DNA of 64,000 nt from Megascapheus bottae (lineage: Eukaryota; Chordata; Mammalia; Rodentia; Geomyidae), in contig JANJXV010000024.1 in assembly GCA_024803745.1 (NCBI GenBank), positions 9,501,427-9,565,426 on the forward strand, given 5' to 3'. This document shows positions 9,461-20,205 of the stretch, one piece after another. Made by a program: the position numbers and the translations under genes. The notes beneath the pieces were generated by a model, which saw only the letters and a program-made list of their open reading frames with translations, was not told the DNA's origin and searched no databases. Position 1 is the first letter of the stretch, and every line of letters begins with the position of its first letter.

Positions 9461-9611
9461 GAAGAAATCGCTATCTGTGAAGTACCTATGTGTTCATTAG
9501 GAAGCTTTCTTTTTCAGCCTGGCTCCCCTGTTGTGGTCCCACTGGTTCATATGGGGCATAAGCCAGGACTGACAAGTAAGAGCAGTTCCCGCAACAATCT
9601 CCTCTCAAAAG
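9461..9611 (+). other. Predicted second exon of the plus-strand transcript
   Basis: A very good acceptor (CTTGATATATTTTTCAG) precedes 9461. Alternative donors are GACAA/GTAAGA at 9576 and AAAAG/GTACTT at 9612. A second strong acceptor (GCTTTCTTTTTCAG) lies inside, giving a shorter form at 9518-9575. One frame is open through the whole segment, reading EEIAICEVPMCSLGSFLFQ, then PGSPVVVPLVHMGHKPGLTS, and so on. This frame is not the one entered from the ATG at 9171. I do not recognise the peptide. Confidence 0.45.
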
Positions 9612-9737
9612 GTACTTGCTCTAAGCAGTTCATCAGACTTCACTGAATACTCTCTATTTTCTTAGGTATTCTCTTTTCTGTGTGTTCATTGGAGTTAGAA
9701 ATATAACTATGGCCCCTGTAACATTTAGAAGTGTTCT

Positions 9738-9930
9738 TGTTTTGTTTTGATTTTTGATTTTTTTGTCAGTCGTGGGGCTTGAACTCTGGACCTTTGCCCT
9801 GTCTCTGGCCTTTTCATTCAAAGTGCTCTATCACTTTGTGTCACAGCACCATTTCCAGTGTTCTGGCGATTAATTGGGAGTAAGAGTCTCGCAGTCTTTC
9901 TCGGCTGGGCTGGCTTCCAATTCCATTCTA
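9738..9930 (-). repeat. B1-like plus Geo dimeric SINE, truncated
   Basis: Antisense copy with a T-rich tail, a Geo-type monomer (GGGGCTTGAACTCTGGACC, then ATCACTTTGTGTCACAGCAC) and then a B1-like part (GATTAATTGGGAGTAAGAGT, GGCTGGGCTGGCTTCCAATT). It lacks the outer half of the B1 monomer. Confidence 0.8.
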
Positions 9931-10068
9931 TTATGTCTTTTGGCTCATTTTCTAAAATTTTATAAAATTCGAAACTATATGCTCATTAAAATATTTTTAA
10001 GGAATATTACAATATTTAAGGAATATCTTTTGTAAATTTTTTAATGTAAACGTATCTATTTTTCCTAG

Positions 10069-10170
10069 GTATATGTCTACCTCTTTCACATCACAGAGAC
10101 AGCTTTCCATGTCTGTCAGTGAATCTAATTGCCTGCCACTTCAAAACCTGTATATGTCCCTGAGGACTTA
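10069..10170 (+). other. Weak candidate downstream exon (plus strand)
   Basis: A strong acceptor (GTATCTATTTTTCCTAG) precedes 10069. No convincing donor follows, so if used this would be a terminal exon. The right-hand coordinate is arbitrary and marks where the reading frames have closed. It is an acceptor-only prediction. Confidence 0.2.
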
Positions 10171-10523
10171 GAGCTGGCTCCTTCCTAGAAAACAAGTGAA
10201 ACCAGGCTTATCTCAGTACTAGAACCAGAATAGATGCTTCCTTCTTCCCCATTCCAGATGTTCTTTTCTCAGCTCAGAGCATTTTTATTAGAGTTTATGT
10301 TTTGTCTTTTGAGGAAACATCATTTTTCTTAACTCTATGTGTCCCTTTATTTCTACTTAAATGGCTCACTTTTTAGTTAATTCAAACAAAATTTAGGTCA
10401 ATACTTTTAGGCAGAATCATCAAATTCCTTCCGAAGCATCACAATTCCTTCATTTTAAAGCTAGATCTAAGTACAAAGACAGACAAATGTAGTCAAATGG
10501 TATTTATTTATACAGAAAGAAAA

Positions 10524-10600
10524 TACTGACTCATGCCCATCATCCTAGCCACTCAGGAATATGAATTCTGAGACTCATATCTGAAAGTCATTACTGGAAT
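10524..10600 (+). repeat. B1-like fragment
   Basis: TGACTCATGCCCATCATCCT followed by AGCCACTCAGGAATATGAAT matches the 5' half of a B1-type monomer. No right monomer follows. Confidence 0.5.
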
Positions 10601-11012
10601 AAGTACTATGTAATGAATGTTAATTTTCTGTTAGTTTTTTATTTTGTTTTCCTTTGAAAAAATTGAACCATTAGGAACAAGCTTCTGAACTTCCTTGGAA
10701 GACATCATTGCAAGGTGAGCATTAGTGAACCTCTTATCTCTGAATCTTGCATCTATTTTCACACAGGCCAGAGAGCATGCCCCAGCAGAAAGCAAATGAT
10801 GAATGAAATTGGAGGCCTGTGATTGGTTGTGATGTAAGGCTGGAAATGAGAGGAACTGAAAGATGTGCTGTGCTTTGGCAAAAATTCCAGCCCTGTGTAT
10901 GCATGCCATACCCATGCTGGAAAGCTTTTTGGCTCCTAGATCAGGCTCTTCAGCTCACTTTTCCAATCAGCCAAGTGACACACTCCTACTGTTCTCTCTG
11001 TTGTTGCATCAG

Positions 11013-11340
11013 GAGTCACAAGAAAAGACTTCCAAGGGTTCCTCACCCCCCTTTCCCCTTGCCTGTTGATGGTCTTTATTGTGGATGGAACTGGCTAAAC
11101 TGCTAAAGGGAAGATGGCAGCAACCACAACAACCAGGGAAGCAGCAGCAGCAGCAAACGGCAGAAGAGGCAACTGTAGTGACAAGAAAGTGACTGAAGAG
11201 TTGCAGAAAGTACCCAGGAGTGGAAAAGTGCAGGACTGGGGCATCAGAGGAAAGAAAGGGAAGAAGAAATACAGAAAAGATAGAAGCCTGTGAAGAGCAA
11301 TGGCGGGGTATTTTGGACCCTGAACACTAGAAGAGTTTTG
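11013..11340 (+). other. Candidate 328-nt exon carrying a 59-codon ORF
   Basis: A strong acceptor (TTCTCTCTGTTGTTGCATCAG) precedes 11013 and a strong donor (TTTTG then GTAAGTGACC) follows 11340. Inside, the ATG at 11114 has an ideal Kozak context (AAGATGG) and opens MAATTTTREAAAAANGRRGN, continuing with lysine-rich sequence to a stop near 11291. An alanine-rich start followed by a basic tail resembles the N-terminus of a nuclear or ribosome-associated protein encoded in a once CpG-rich first exon, but I cannot name one. Alternatives are a lncRNA exon, an old retrocopy of a 5' exon, or chance. Confidence 0.35.
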
Positions 11341-11773
11341 GTAAGTGACCCTAGGCAAGGGTCTAATATGTGCGGAAAACTGATGTCAAGGGTCATAGAA
11401 TCCAATACCCAAGACTTGGCAGCTGTAACACAAGCTGATGTAAGCTGCTGCTGTTACCACTAGCCACTGCTAAGGGGTGAAGATTACATGAGCTGGTGTG
11501 TGCTGGGACCCTGATAGTCAAAGAATAGAGCAGTAAGCCTCCAATCTGAGCAAGTGAATCCTTAAGTCTGTCTCTAGATTCTAGAGATATTTACTTCTGG
11601 TTCTCAAGACCTAGAGCTAAGATGTGTCAGCTTGTCCCATTATGGGTCCAGGATTGCAAACCCTTGCCTAATCTAAGAAGAGCAAAAGTATTCTAACTAT
11701 GACTGGAAAGGCAGTCAATCAATCTATTAGTTCAGCTGAGTAAGTCAGATTCTTTCCTAAGAAGTTGGGATAG

Positions 11774-12023
11774 AGAGCTGGGCACTGATGGCTTATGCCT
11801 ATAATCCTAGCTATTGAGGAGGATAAGATATGAGGATCACAATTCAAAACTAACTTGGGCAGGAAAGTCTATGAGATTCTTATCTCCAGTTTAACCACTG
11901 GGGGGAAAAAAAAACAGGAAGTAGAGTTGTGGCTTAAAGTGGTAGGGCACTAGCATTGAGCAAAAGAGCTCAGGGAGAGCCCCAAATCTAAGCCCATGAC
12001 CAATCAAAAAAAGAAAAGAAATA
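11774..12023 (+). repeat. B1-like plus Geo dimeric SINE with target-site duplication
   Basis: Sense copy with a B1-type left monomer (GCTGGGCACTGATGGCTTAT, CCTAGCTATTGAGGAGGATA) and a Geo right monomer (GGAAGTAGAGTTGTGGCTTA), then an A-rich tail. GAAGTTGGGATAG at 11761-11773 and GAAGTAGGGATAG at 12024-12036 form a 13-bp duplication with one mismatch. Confidence 0.85.
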
Positions 12024-12036
12024 GAAGTAGGGATAG

Positions 12037-13649
12037 GCATTTGTGTATTAATAAGTTTCCTTTCAAAATTTACAAGTACAAATAAAAGGTGAAGGAGATG
12101 AGGGTAATCATTATACAAAGAAGTAAAAGAACGTCACAGACAACCAGTAAGGACAGGTGAAGCATGGGTAATTCCATACAAAGAAATTAAAACAAATACT
12201 ATGAAACCCTAGATAACATTTCACAATAATTGCGGAGCTTTTAATAAGATGTTTTGTGTTTGTTGTGAATTCTACCACAATTTATTGATTTTAATTTGTT
12301 AAATTGGTATTATTTGCTACTTATAAGGCCATGATAAAGAGCACTGAGAAATTCCTATTTAGTGGGCCACCCACTAAACTATCCACAGAATTGGCTCCCC
12401 GAATATCACCTCTCTCACACTACTGTGATCCAAGGCACCATATTCTCTGGATTGCATTTCTGCAATATGATCCCTGACAATCCCTTGGGTCTTCATTTTC
12501 CATTCTCCTTCACATCCATAGCCCATGTTCCATTCTCAACCAGTGGGCTTGATGCAACACTCACTTTTTTGCTCAACACGGCACAAAGGACTCTGTGCCA
12601 TATGACATAGGGGGGAAACATCAACGTCCTTTGAATTGTCTAAAAGGCTACATAGGATCAAACTCCTCTACTATGCCTCTTATTGAACTACTTCATGTTT
12701 ACATGGTCCAGATAAATTGTCTTCCTTGCTGGTTGTGTAAAGCTTAGAGTCATACACACACTTTCAAAGATAAACCTCAGATAACCCAAATAAGCTTTTG
12801 GGGTTTTAATTATGCACACATCCAATTTTTTTCCTACATTTTCTTTTTTCCCCCAGAGATCTATCAAGCTGTTAACATTATGTGAAATTGACTCCTTATA
12901 GTAGAATCCAACTTCACCAATGCAGGTGACTGACTCAGGCTGTTCACTTGAGTCAATAAATACATGAGAAATGAGCAGTAAGATATCATGCCTAATGATA
13001 TAATAATTTTCTTTCCAATGATCCACAGATCCTGTTGGAAATATATTTCATTATCTCTAATGTATAAATACATAAAATGCTTTAGGAGACTAGGTAAAAA
13101 GAAAGACATTGATTTTTGAGTAAGTACTCGTATGAAGTTATGGGAAACTATGGAAAACAGATAATCTACTTATAACAAGAAAGTAGGGAAGCTACCTACC
13201 AAACATGAATATATCATCATATAAATAAATTATGGACCATTTTCTGAACTATGAATTATGAGAAAAACTTTTAGAGTGATTAAAACCATATAGTAATAAA
13301 GGTTCAATACAGCTAAGTAATCTCTTAAATGTTTCTTTTCTTCCTTTTCTTCATCCTGCTTCTTCTTTCTCTCTTTCTCTATCACTGCCTTTCTTTTACT
13401 GTGTCTGTGTCTGTTCCTCTCAGTGTCTTCCCTCTCCAAGATTCTATGTAATTTATTCAGGACTCAAATTTCTCTTTCCTCAACATCTGAGTAGCTGGAC
13501 CTACAGTCTTATGGCAGCTCACATAATTCATATCGTGGTATTTCTGCTTAAATATTCGTATCCAATACTATTTAGAGTTGAGGATTCTCCTTTCTTCTTT
13601 ACTAGTCACAGAGAGTTCATTTTCATCATGTAAGGTCCTTCTCTTATAT
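12037..13649. other. AT-rich stretch, no gene seen
   Basis: There are no paired splice sites or RNA genes. The part at 12370-12600 has a C/T-rich, gene-like composition and may be an eroded ancient LINE, but no firm assignment is possible. A C/T-rich tract lies at about 13335-13435. Confidence 0.45.
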
Positions 13650-13854
13650 TCTTTGTTTTGTTTTTTGCCAGTCCTGGGCCTTGAACTCAGGGCCTAGCCA
13701 TGTCCTTGGGCTTTCTCAAGGCTAGCTCTTTACCACTTGAGCCACAGCACCATTTCTGGCTTTTTTTTCCTATGTGTGTGGTACCAAGGAATGGAACTAG
13801 GGTCTTTGTGCATGCTAGTCGAGCACTCTACCACTAGGCTAAACTCCCGGCTCA
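13650..13854 (-). repeat. IDL-Geo dimeric SINE
   Basis: Antisense copy with a T-rich tail, then GCCAGTCCTGGGCCTTGAAC, both monomers, and an end at AGGCTAAACTCCCGGC. It is well preserved. Confidence 0.92.
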
Positions 13855-15956
13855 TATTTTTATCACTACCTCTGGTTGAGAAATAAGTTAGAGTGGATAT
13901 AGGTAAATCCAATGAAAATTATTTTCTACATGGAATGCTAACCAGGAAAACATGCAGTAAAGGAAAGGCAAACAACAAAATAGTAAACAAAGGCCTGAAA
14001 CCCAAGTTATCACAACAGTGGACGTAAATTTGTAGAGCAAAGTATTGTTGGCAGAAAAAAAAAGCACTCAAAAATTTCATCATCGATGCAAGGAATGGCC
14101 CATTTTATTGTCTTTAAAGCATTCCAGAAATCAGACACACAACTCACTGAGTAAGAGGCACAGAATTCGAAACATATGTCCCAATAGAGATACTGTTAAA
14201 TTACACCAATGTTGCATATGGAGGGAAAAAGAATTGCATTCATGAAAATTCTTCTGTATGTTTATTCAGAAAATGAATTGCCTAAGGAACTACATGTGTG
14301 TGTATGTAAAGAAACATGTGTTTGAAAGAATGACTAGCCATGTAGATTTCTCTGTGAAGACATGGCATAAAAAGAAAGATGGGAAATTGAAAGGTAACCA
14401 GACAGAAGTCAGGAGGATTTCCCATGATTACCAAAAATAAGTCCAAACTTTGCTTCCTATGCCATATTCCAAATCACACACTAGAAAAAGGGACCATTAG
14501 CAAAGCTACTGGAAACAAATGATGTTTTTGAGAAAAATCAATGAGAAGCGTGGTTTATGACCATTTTAATGCATGCATAATTGAAACAACACACAAAGAA
14601 GGAAAGTGAGAAAAAGTTAGAAGGAAAACATTTGGCACAAATTAACAAATATCGAAGGCCTGTTATTCAGAGGATCTTCCCAACTTCTAAAAACTGTAGG
14701 AAGTAGGTGTGATATCTTGAATTTAGTGGCTTCTTCATCTGCATAGCATATATTTTACATCATTAAAGTCCTAGAAGATCATTAATGTATTCAACTTTTT
14801 TTTACTTTGTAAAAAAAATTGAAAAGCACCATTTGTTAATAAAAAAATTTGTCCCACTCTAAAAGTTAGCCTCAAGGCTTTCTTTTCTTTTCTCCTATTT
14901 TTTAAGTGATCAGAATTGGCACAATTTTAGAACCTTTATAATGAATTCTTTGGGATAATGGAAATATGATTGCTAGCTTTCATGTTTTTAAAGGTTACAA
15001 CAATTACTTGAAGTAATTGGAAACTATTTGTGTTAGGTTCCAAATGCATTTTAAAACACAAAATGGCATTTTGTAACTTTTTCAGAACGTTTACCTATTA
15101 GTTTAAATTGCATCTACCTCTGTTCATTATGTTGTAATATTTTGATAGGAAATGGAAAAGAAAATATGTAGTAATTTTAATGAAAGTTGAGGATGGTTTA
15201 TTCCTTTCATATCTATGTGCAATAACAATGAGAGTTTATGAAGGCAAATGTAAATTGTTCCTTCCTAACACTTGCTCATCAAAGATTGTGTACTGATAGA
15301 ATGATATGGTTATGGACCCTGTTTAAATTAAAGAATTAAATAGCAATATTCTCCTTCAATTATTTGATCCTCAACAGTCAAATATTATTTGCAGATATCT
15401 TTCTCATAGTTAGAGAAGAACAGAAATTATTGCCATTTAGTAACTTTAGAAATGTCAGGGTAATTACGATATATTCAGCCTATAGTTTGGTGTCAGCATT
15501 TAGTACAGTAAAATAAACATAATAGATGGATAAGAGCAATCACTTTGTCATTTGTATTAATTTCAATATTAAGATGGGGTAAAAAAATCCAAATTTAGAG
15601 GCATGTTTACTCAACAGAGACTAAGTCTATTTGTCTGAAAGAAAATGATGAAAAGATAAAATGATTGATTCTATTATTGTTTGTATCTAGCCATCAAGAA
15701 TTATCTCATTACTCAAACAAATATGCTAATAATTTCATACTCAATGTGCAAATAATAAAAGTAATTTGATCATTCTCCTTTATTTTACTTCCATTAGAAG
15801 TGCTTCTTTCAACATTTATATTGTTTTGTTAATTTGTGGGAAAAAATCAGTATATAACCTGAAATTAAAACAAGTAAAAGAATGTATGGGTTAGGAGGGA
15901 TGGGTGAGAATGTTGAAAGAGATTACACTGATCAAAATACACTATATTTAAATTAT
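13855..15956. other. AT-rich unique stretch, no gene seen
   Basis: Low-GC sequence with only short ORFs. I recognise no repeat, RNA gene or promoter. This is a long repeat-poor block and could contain conserved noncoding sequence, which cannot be judged without comparison. Confidence 0.45.
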
Positions 15957-16850
15957 TATGCTTTTCCCTTGTTTTTCCATTTCTTTATGAATGGTGCAAT
16001 GTCATTCTTTCTGAGGAAGAAGTAGAATTCTATCATGTAGATAAACCACATTTTCTTGATCCATCCATCTATTGAAGGGTATCTGGGCTGATTCCATATC
16101 TTGGCTATGATAAATAAGTTGCAATGAAACATGGTTGTGCTGGTAGCTTTAGAGTGGCCTTGTTTGTCCTTTATTGGATACATACCTTAAGCCAAACCCA
16201 TAAAAGCACAAGTTGCATGGATTCCCTCATTTGTGGTAGCTAGAATATTTGTTTGCAGAAGCAAAACACTGGATGATGTTTTTAAGTGCCAGTGATTGTA
16301 TATAGAGATTCCCTTCTTGAATACTTGTTTGTTAAACATGACATTTGAAATACGATGTAAAAAACACAGGGATATGAAAAATTATACAGGTTCTATCACA
16401 TACAATGAGACCAAAGGAGGGAATTCCTGGGAGACAACACAAAGACTCAATGTCTATGTGTTTCTGATCATATGAAATAATACTGGTTAAAATAAACTCC
16501 AGCAAATGGGATGGAAAGGAGATTTTTTTCTTTGTTGCTGTTTTCTTTTCTTTTCTTTTTGTCTTTTTTGTTCATTTTTCTGTCATTGGAGGGGTGTAAG
16601 GTGGGGCACAGAAAGGGTGGAACAAAATGTGAACAAATGCAGCAGTGATATTCCTGAGACACAATGTTCAAAATGAACCCTGAAACTCCTGAGTGGGAAC
16701 AGGAGGCTAAAACTAGGAAAAGAGCAAGGGAAGGATTAACATTGTTCAAATAGAAATGTACTTACCTTTATTATGTAATGGCAACTTACCATAACTGCAA
16801 CTTTGTACATCACCATTACAATAATTATAGTGTATACAAAGATATACTGT
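15957..16850 (+). mobile_element. 5'-truncated L1 with inverted 5' part (twin priming)
   Basis: From 15957 to about 16186 the L1 sequence is antisense. Its minus-strand translation includes TSTTMFHCNLFIIAKIWNQP and RKNDIAPFIKKWKN, typical of the ORF2 C-terminus. From about 16187 the sequence is sense L1 3'UTR (GCCAAACCCATAAAAGCACA, GGATTCCCTCATTTGTGGTA) and runs to about 16850. In an intact L1 the 3' segment follows immediately after the inverted one, so this is one insertion with an inverted 5' end and not two elements. Confidence 0.82.
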
Positions 16851-18464
16851 ATGCATAAACAGCTTTGGTGAATGGCAACTCCTTTGTATAATTACTTAAA
16901 GATGATAAAATATGCAAAAAATGCTTTTTTCCCATTGCATTTCTACCAGATGTCATTTGTATCAAGCCATCTATCTGCCAGAAGAATATTCCAATGCTGT
17001 TTTCATAGTTACAGATTTAGGAATGAGCATGTGACCTTGCACATCTAGAAAGGTGAGGCAATGTCTGTTGGCCCTTTTAGGATGGAGTATCTTCTCCTTT
17101 CTGTAGATATCTGTAGTGATGTCAGGGGAAGTCAAGCTTCCCCATTCCTAGTAGCTAATGAAAAAAGTGCACTATTTACTACTGGCAGGAATACCATGAC
17201 CAAAACGAGACCAACCAAACTCAAAATAAAACCATTAGTGATGTAGCCATCAACCCTCCCTCAGAGAAATGCTTCTTCATATATTTGGTCAGTGTCTTCC
17301 AAAAGTTCGATATATGTCTATTTCCTCTGAAAAGTAAAGCTATAACATCTGAGTAGTGAAAAAGTATAACTAGTAAAACAATAGCATATGGTAATGACGT
17401 ACATTCAGAGCCCAAGAATAGGAAATAAAACACTAATCCCTTAAGAAGTATTAAAATAGAAAACAACCCAAAGGTAATTCAAACCTCACTCAAACTGTTT
17501 GGTTTTTGAGGATAAATAAATAACCCTAGACAAAGCAATTTTTAAAAACCCACTTTCTAGGACCTACTAGGACCTATGATAAATTATTAATGTGATTCTA
17601 GCTTCTCAAAAGCCCTTTGGTAACTACATTTATTATTCTTGATGAAATCTACTGTAACTTCCAGAAAACTTGCTAAATGATGAGTTCTGTGTATAAAAGA
17701 CAAAACAGTCAAATTAAAAGATTCTTCCCAAAAATTTTATATGAGGTCACTATCTTTAGGAATGTAGAAAGTTATGACTTCATTAGTTCCCAAGATTCAA
17801 AGGCTAAAATGGTGGACTACTACAAATACAGCTGGAGTTATTTCATAAGTGAATTATTTAAGTTCATTCAAATTTCAATTGCATAATTATGTTCAAATAG
17901 CTCTATGGTTTCCTGTAAAAATTTCTCACTGATGTATTACTTCTCAATTAAAGACAAACACAAACCTTACAGATGGTTAGAAGTACTTTGGAAGAGAGAT
18001 AATGTAGCTCAATATTTGTGATGTAGGCTCTAAATATATATATTTAAAGTAGGACAAGTAAGTATTTAAAAGTCTTTACATAATGTAATTCTCAAGTTAT
18101 CGAACATTTCACTTAGGTTCATTAGACATAAAACATTATATCATACATAACTCAGGTCTTCATACGATGGAGATTATGTTGTTACCCGCAACCTGGAACA
18201 GCACAATGGCATAACAGAGCTGAAAAAATGAGAAGGTGGGGATGGGGGAGAAGGAGGAAGAAAGAGAGAGAGAAAGGGATAGAGAGAGAGGTGTATACAG
18301 GGGAGGTTAGTGCAGGTACATGCAGAAAAAAAATAATCAGTGTATCTTGTAGTTACAATAATTTAGGGGTGACATAGTTTGTGTACACAGTAATAGCTGG
18401 CTCTTATATTGTTAGGGAGCAGAGGGAAGTGATGAACATTTAGCAGAAACACATTCATTCATTT
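16851..18464. other. AT-rich stretch, no gene seen
   Basis: There is no recognised gene or RNA. A G/A-rich tract (AGGAGGAAGAAAGAGAGAGA and similar) lies at about 18240-18292. The rest is unassigned. Confidence 0.45.
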
Positions 18465-18482
18465 TTTTGCCAGTCCTGGGGC
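18465..18482 (-). repeat. Short Geo 3'-tail remnant
   Basis: TTTTTTTGCCAGTCCTGG is the antisense tail and 3' end of a Geo monomer, cut off after about 18 bases. It lies just left of a complete sense IDL-Geo. It may be a severely 5'-truncated SINE or a coincidence. Confidence 0.4.
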
Positions 18483-18496
18483 AAAAATAAATGTCA

Positions 18497-18697
18497 TGGG
18501 GCCGGCAGTTTGGCCTAGAGGTAGAGTGCTTGCCTAGCATGCATGAAGACTAAGTTCGATTCCTTGGTACTACATACATAGAAAAAAGCTGGAAGTGGTG
18601 CTGAGGCTCAAGTGGGAGAGCTCTAGCCTTGACAAAGTCCAAGGACAGTGCTCAGGCCTTGAGCTCTAGCCCAAGGCTGGCAATAAAAATAAAAATA
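18497..18697 (+). repeat. IDL-Geo dimeric SINE with target-site duplication
   Basis: Sense copy starting TGGGGCCGGCAGTTTGGCCT, with intact tRNA-like boxes and the Geo monomer from GGAAGTGGTGCTGAGGCTCA, ending in an AAAAT-repeat tail. AAATAAATGTCA at 18485-18496 and AAATAAAATGTCA at 18698-18710 mark the target site (one-base indel). Confidence 0.92.
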
Positions 18698-18955
18698 AAA
18701 TAAAATGTCAGCCTTAATGAGGTCTTTTTTGTGATCTAGTGGATAAATGTCTAGGAATGGGATTGCTGGGAAACGGGAAAGCACTAGGTTAGTTTGAGGA
18801 ACCTCCATATGGCTTTCCACCGTGGTTGAACAAGTATCTGTCTCCACCAACAGTATCTTAGAGTTCCCTTTTAGCCACTCCCTGCCAGCATCTATTACTG
18901 TTAGTTTTCTTGATAATGACTCTCTAACTGGGGTGAAGTAAAATCTCAATGTTGT

Positions 18956-18956
<1 letters not shown>

Positions 18957-18989
<33 letters not shown>
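18957..18989. repeat. (TA)n microsatellite within L1
   Basis: About 16 TA units within the inverted ORF2 segment of the L1. Confidence 0.95.
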
Positions 18990-18991
<2 letters not shown>

Positions 18992-20031
18992 GGCCAGAGA
19001 TGTTGAACATTTCTTCATGTGTCTATTGACCATTCTTTCTTCTTCTGAGAGATCTCTCTTCAGGTCTTTAACTCTTTTATTAATTGGGTTGTTGTTTCTT
19101 GGAGAAGTTATTTAGGGGAGGGAATTAATCTTTTGACCTCTCAGTATATTTTAAATATGAGGCCCTTGTCTGCTAAAAAAAATCTCCCATTCTATGGGCT
19201 TTCTATTTATCTTGCTATGTATGTCCTTTGCCATGCAGAACCTGTTCAGTTTGGTGCAATCCTATTTATCCAGTTGTATTTTTTGTTATGATTCTGGATC
19301 TTTACTTAGGAATTTCCCCATACCTAGGAGCCCGAGCACACCATGTTCATTGTTGCATTGTTTACCATTGCCAAGATATGAAATAAACCCAGATGGCCCC
19401 CCAGTAGATGAATGGCATAAAGACTTAATGAAATTTTATGATTCCATCAGGAAGAATGATATTGCACTATTCATAAAGAAATGGAAAGTCTTGGAAAAAT
19501 GATATCAAGCCAAGTCACCCAGACCCAAAGAAACATAGATTGCATAGCTTTACTCATTTGTTGTGTCTAGAATGTGCCTGTGAATCCACAAATAAGCACA
19601 CTGGATGGTAATAAAAAAGTACATTTGGGCATGATAAATTATACACGACTGTAGACATTCACAGAGTGAGACTAAATGAAGGCATTCTTAGGAGAGAATC
19701 ATAGATGTTCAGAAGCTATATGCATATGATCATATGTTTATTGAAATCCAAGAAATGGAAGCAAGAGAGTTTTTAATTTTTGTTGTTGTTGCCCTCCTTT
19801 GTTGCTCTTTTTTACTTTTTATTTTTATCCTTCATGTAAGTTTATCTGTTTGGGGGAGGGTAAGGAGGAGCTCAGAAATGGTGAGACAAGGGGTGTCAAA
19901 TGCAGCAGTGATAATCACTAGACATTGTGTTGAAAATGAACTATTAGAACTTGTAGGGGTGGGGAACCTGGAGGGAAAATAAGCTGAGAGAAAAGAAGGG
20001 AAGAGGTGACTCTATTCAAGAAGTATACTGG

Positions 20032-20130
20032 AAGTAGCACTGTGACTCAAGTGGTGGCGCATTAGCCTGAAGTTGAAAGTTCAAAGATAACACCCAGGCC
20101 CAGATTTAAAGCCCCATCAAAAAAAAATAG
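20032..20130 (+). repeat. Stand-alone Geo monomer inside an L1 3'UTR
   Basis: It starts at GGAAGTAGCACTGTGACTCA and ends with GCCCCATCAAAAAAAAA. L1 3'UTR sequence resumes directly afterwards (TACTCATTACCTGACTTTTG). There is no left monomer. The insertion post-dates the L1. Confidence 0.8.
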
Positions 20131-20205
20131 TACTCATTACCTGACTTTTGTAACTGTAATCTCTCTGTACCTCACCTTTACAATAACAATAAAATATAAA
20201 ATGTC

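Larger units (their letters stand above)
18711..20205 (+). mobile_element. L1 insertion with inverted 5' part, plus nested Geo monomer
   Basis: From about 18711 to 19322 the L1 is antisense. The minus-strand translation shows ORF2 C-terminal sequence such as GNSKILLVETDTCSTTVESH and VPQTNLVLSRFPAIPFLDIY. From about 19323 it is sense (CACACCATGTTCATTGTTGC, then IRKNDIALFIKKWK in translation), then 3'UTR to about 20205 (ending CAATAATAAAATATAAAATG-like). The end of the inverted part (CCATTCCTAGACATTTATCC on the minus strand) and the start of the sense part are adjacent in normal L1. A Geo monomer and a TA microsatellite interrupt it. Confidence 0.82.

Noticed and set aside
10800..11600. Endogenous retroviral LTR
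   Set aside because: No TG...CA bounded direct long repeats, primer-binding site or polypurine tract could be found.
18623..19033. A 136-codon minus-strand ORF
   Set aside because: It joins IDL-Geo sequence to the inverted L1 ORF2 fragment across a TA repeat.
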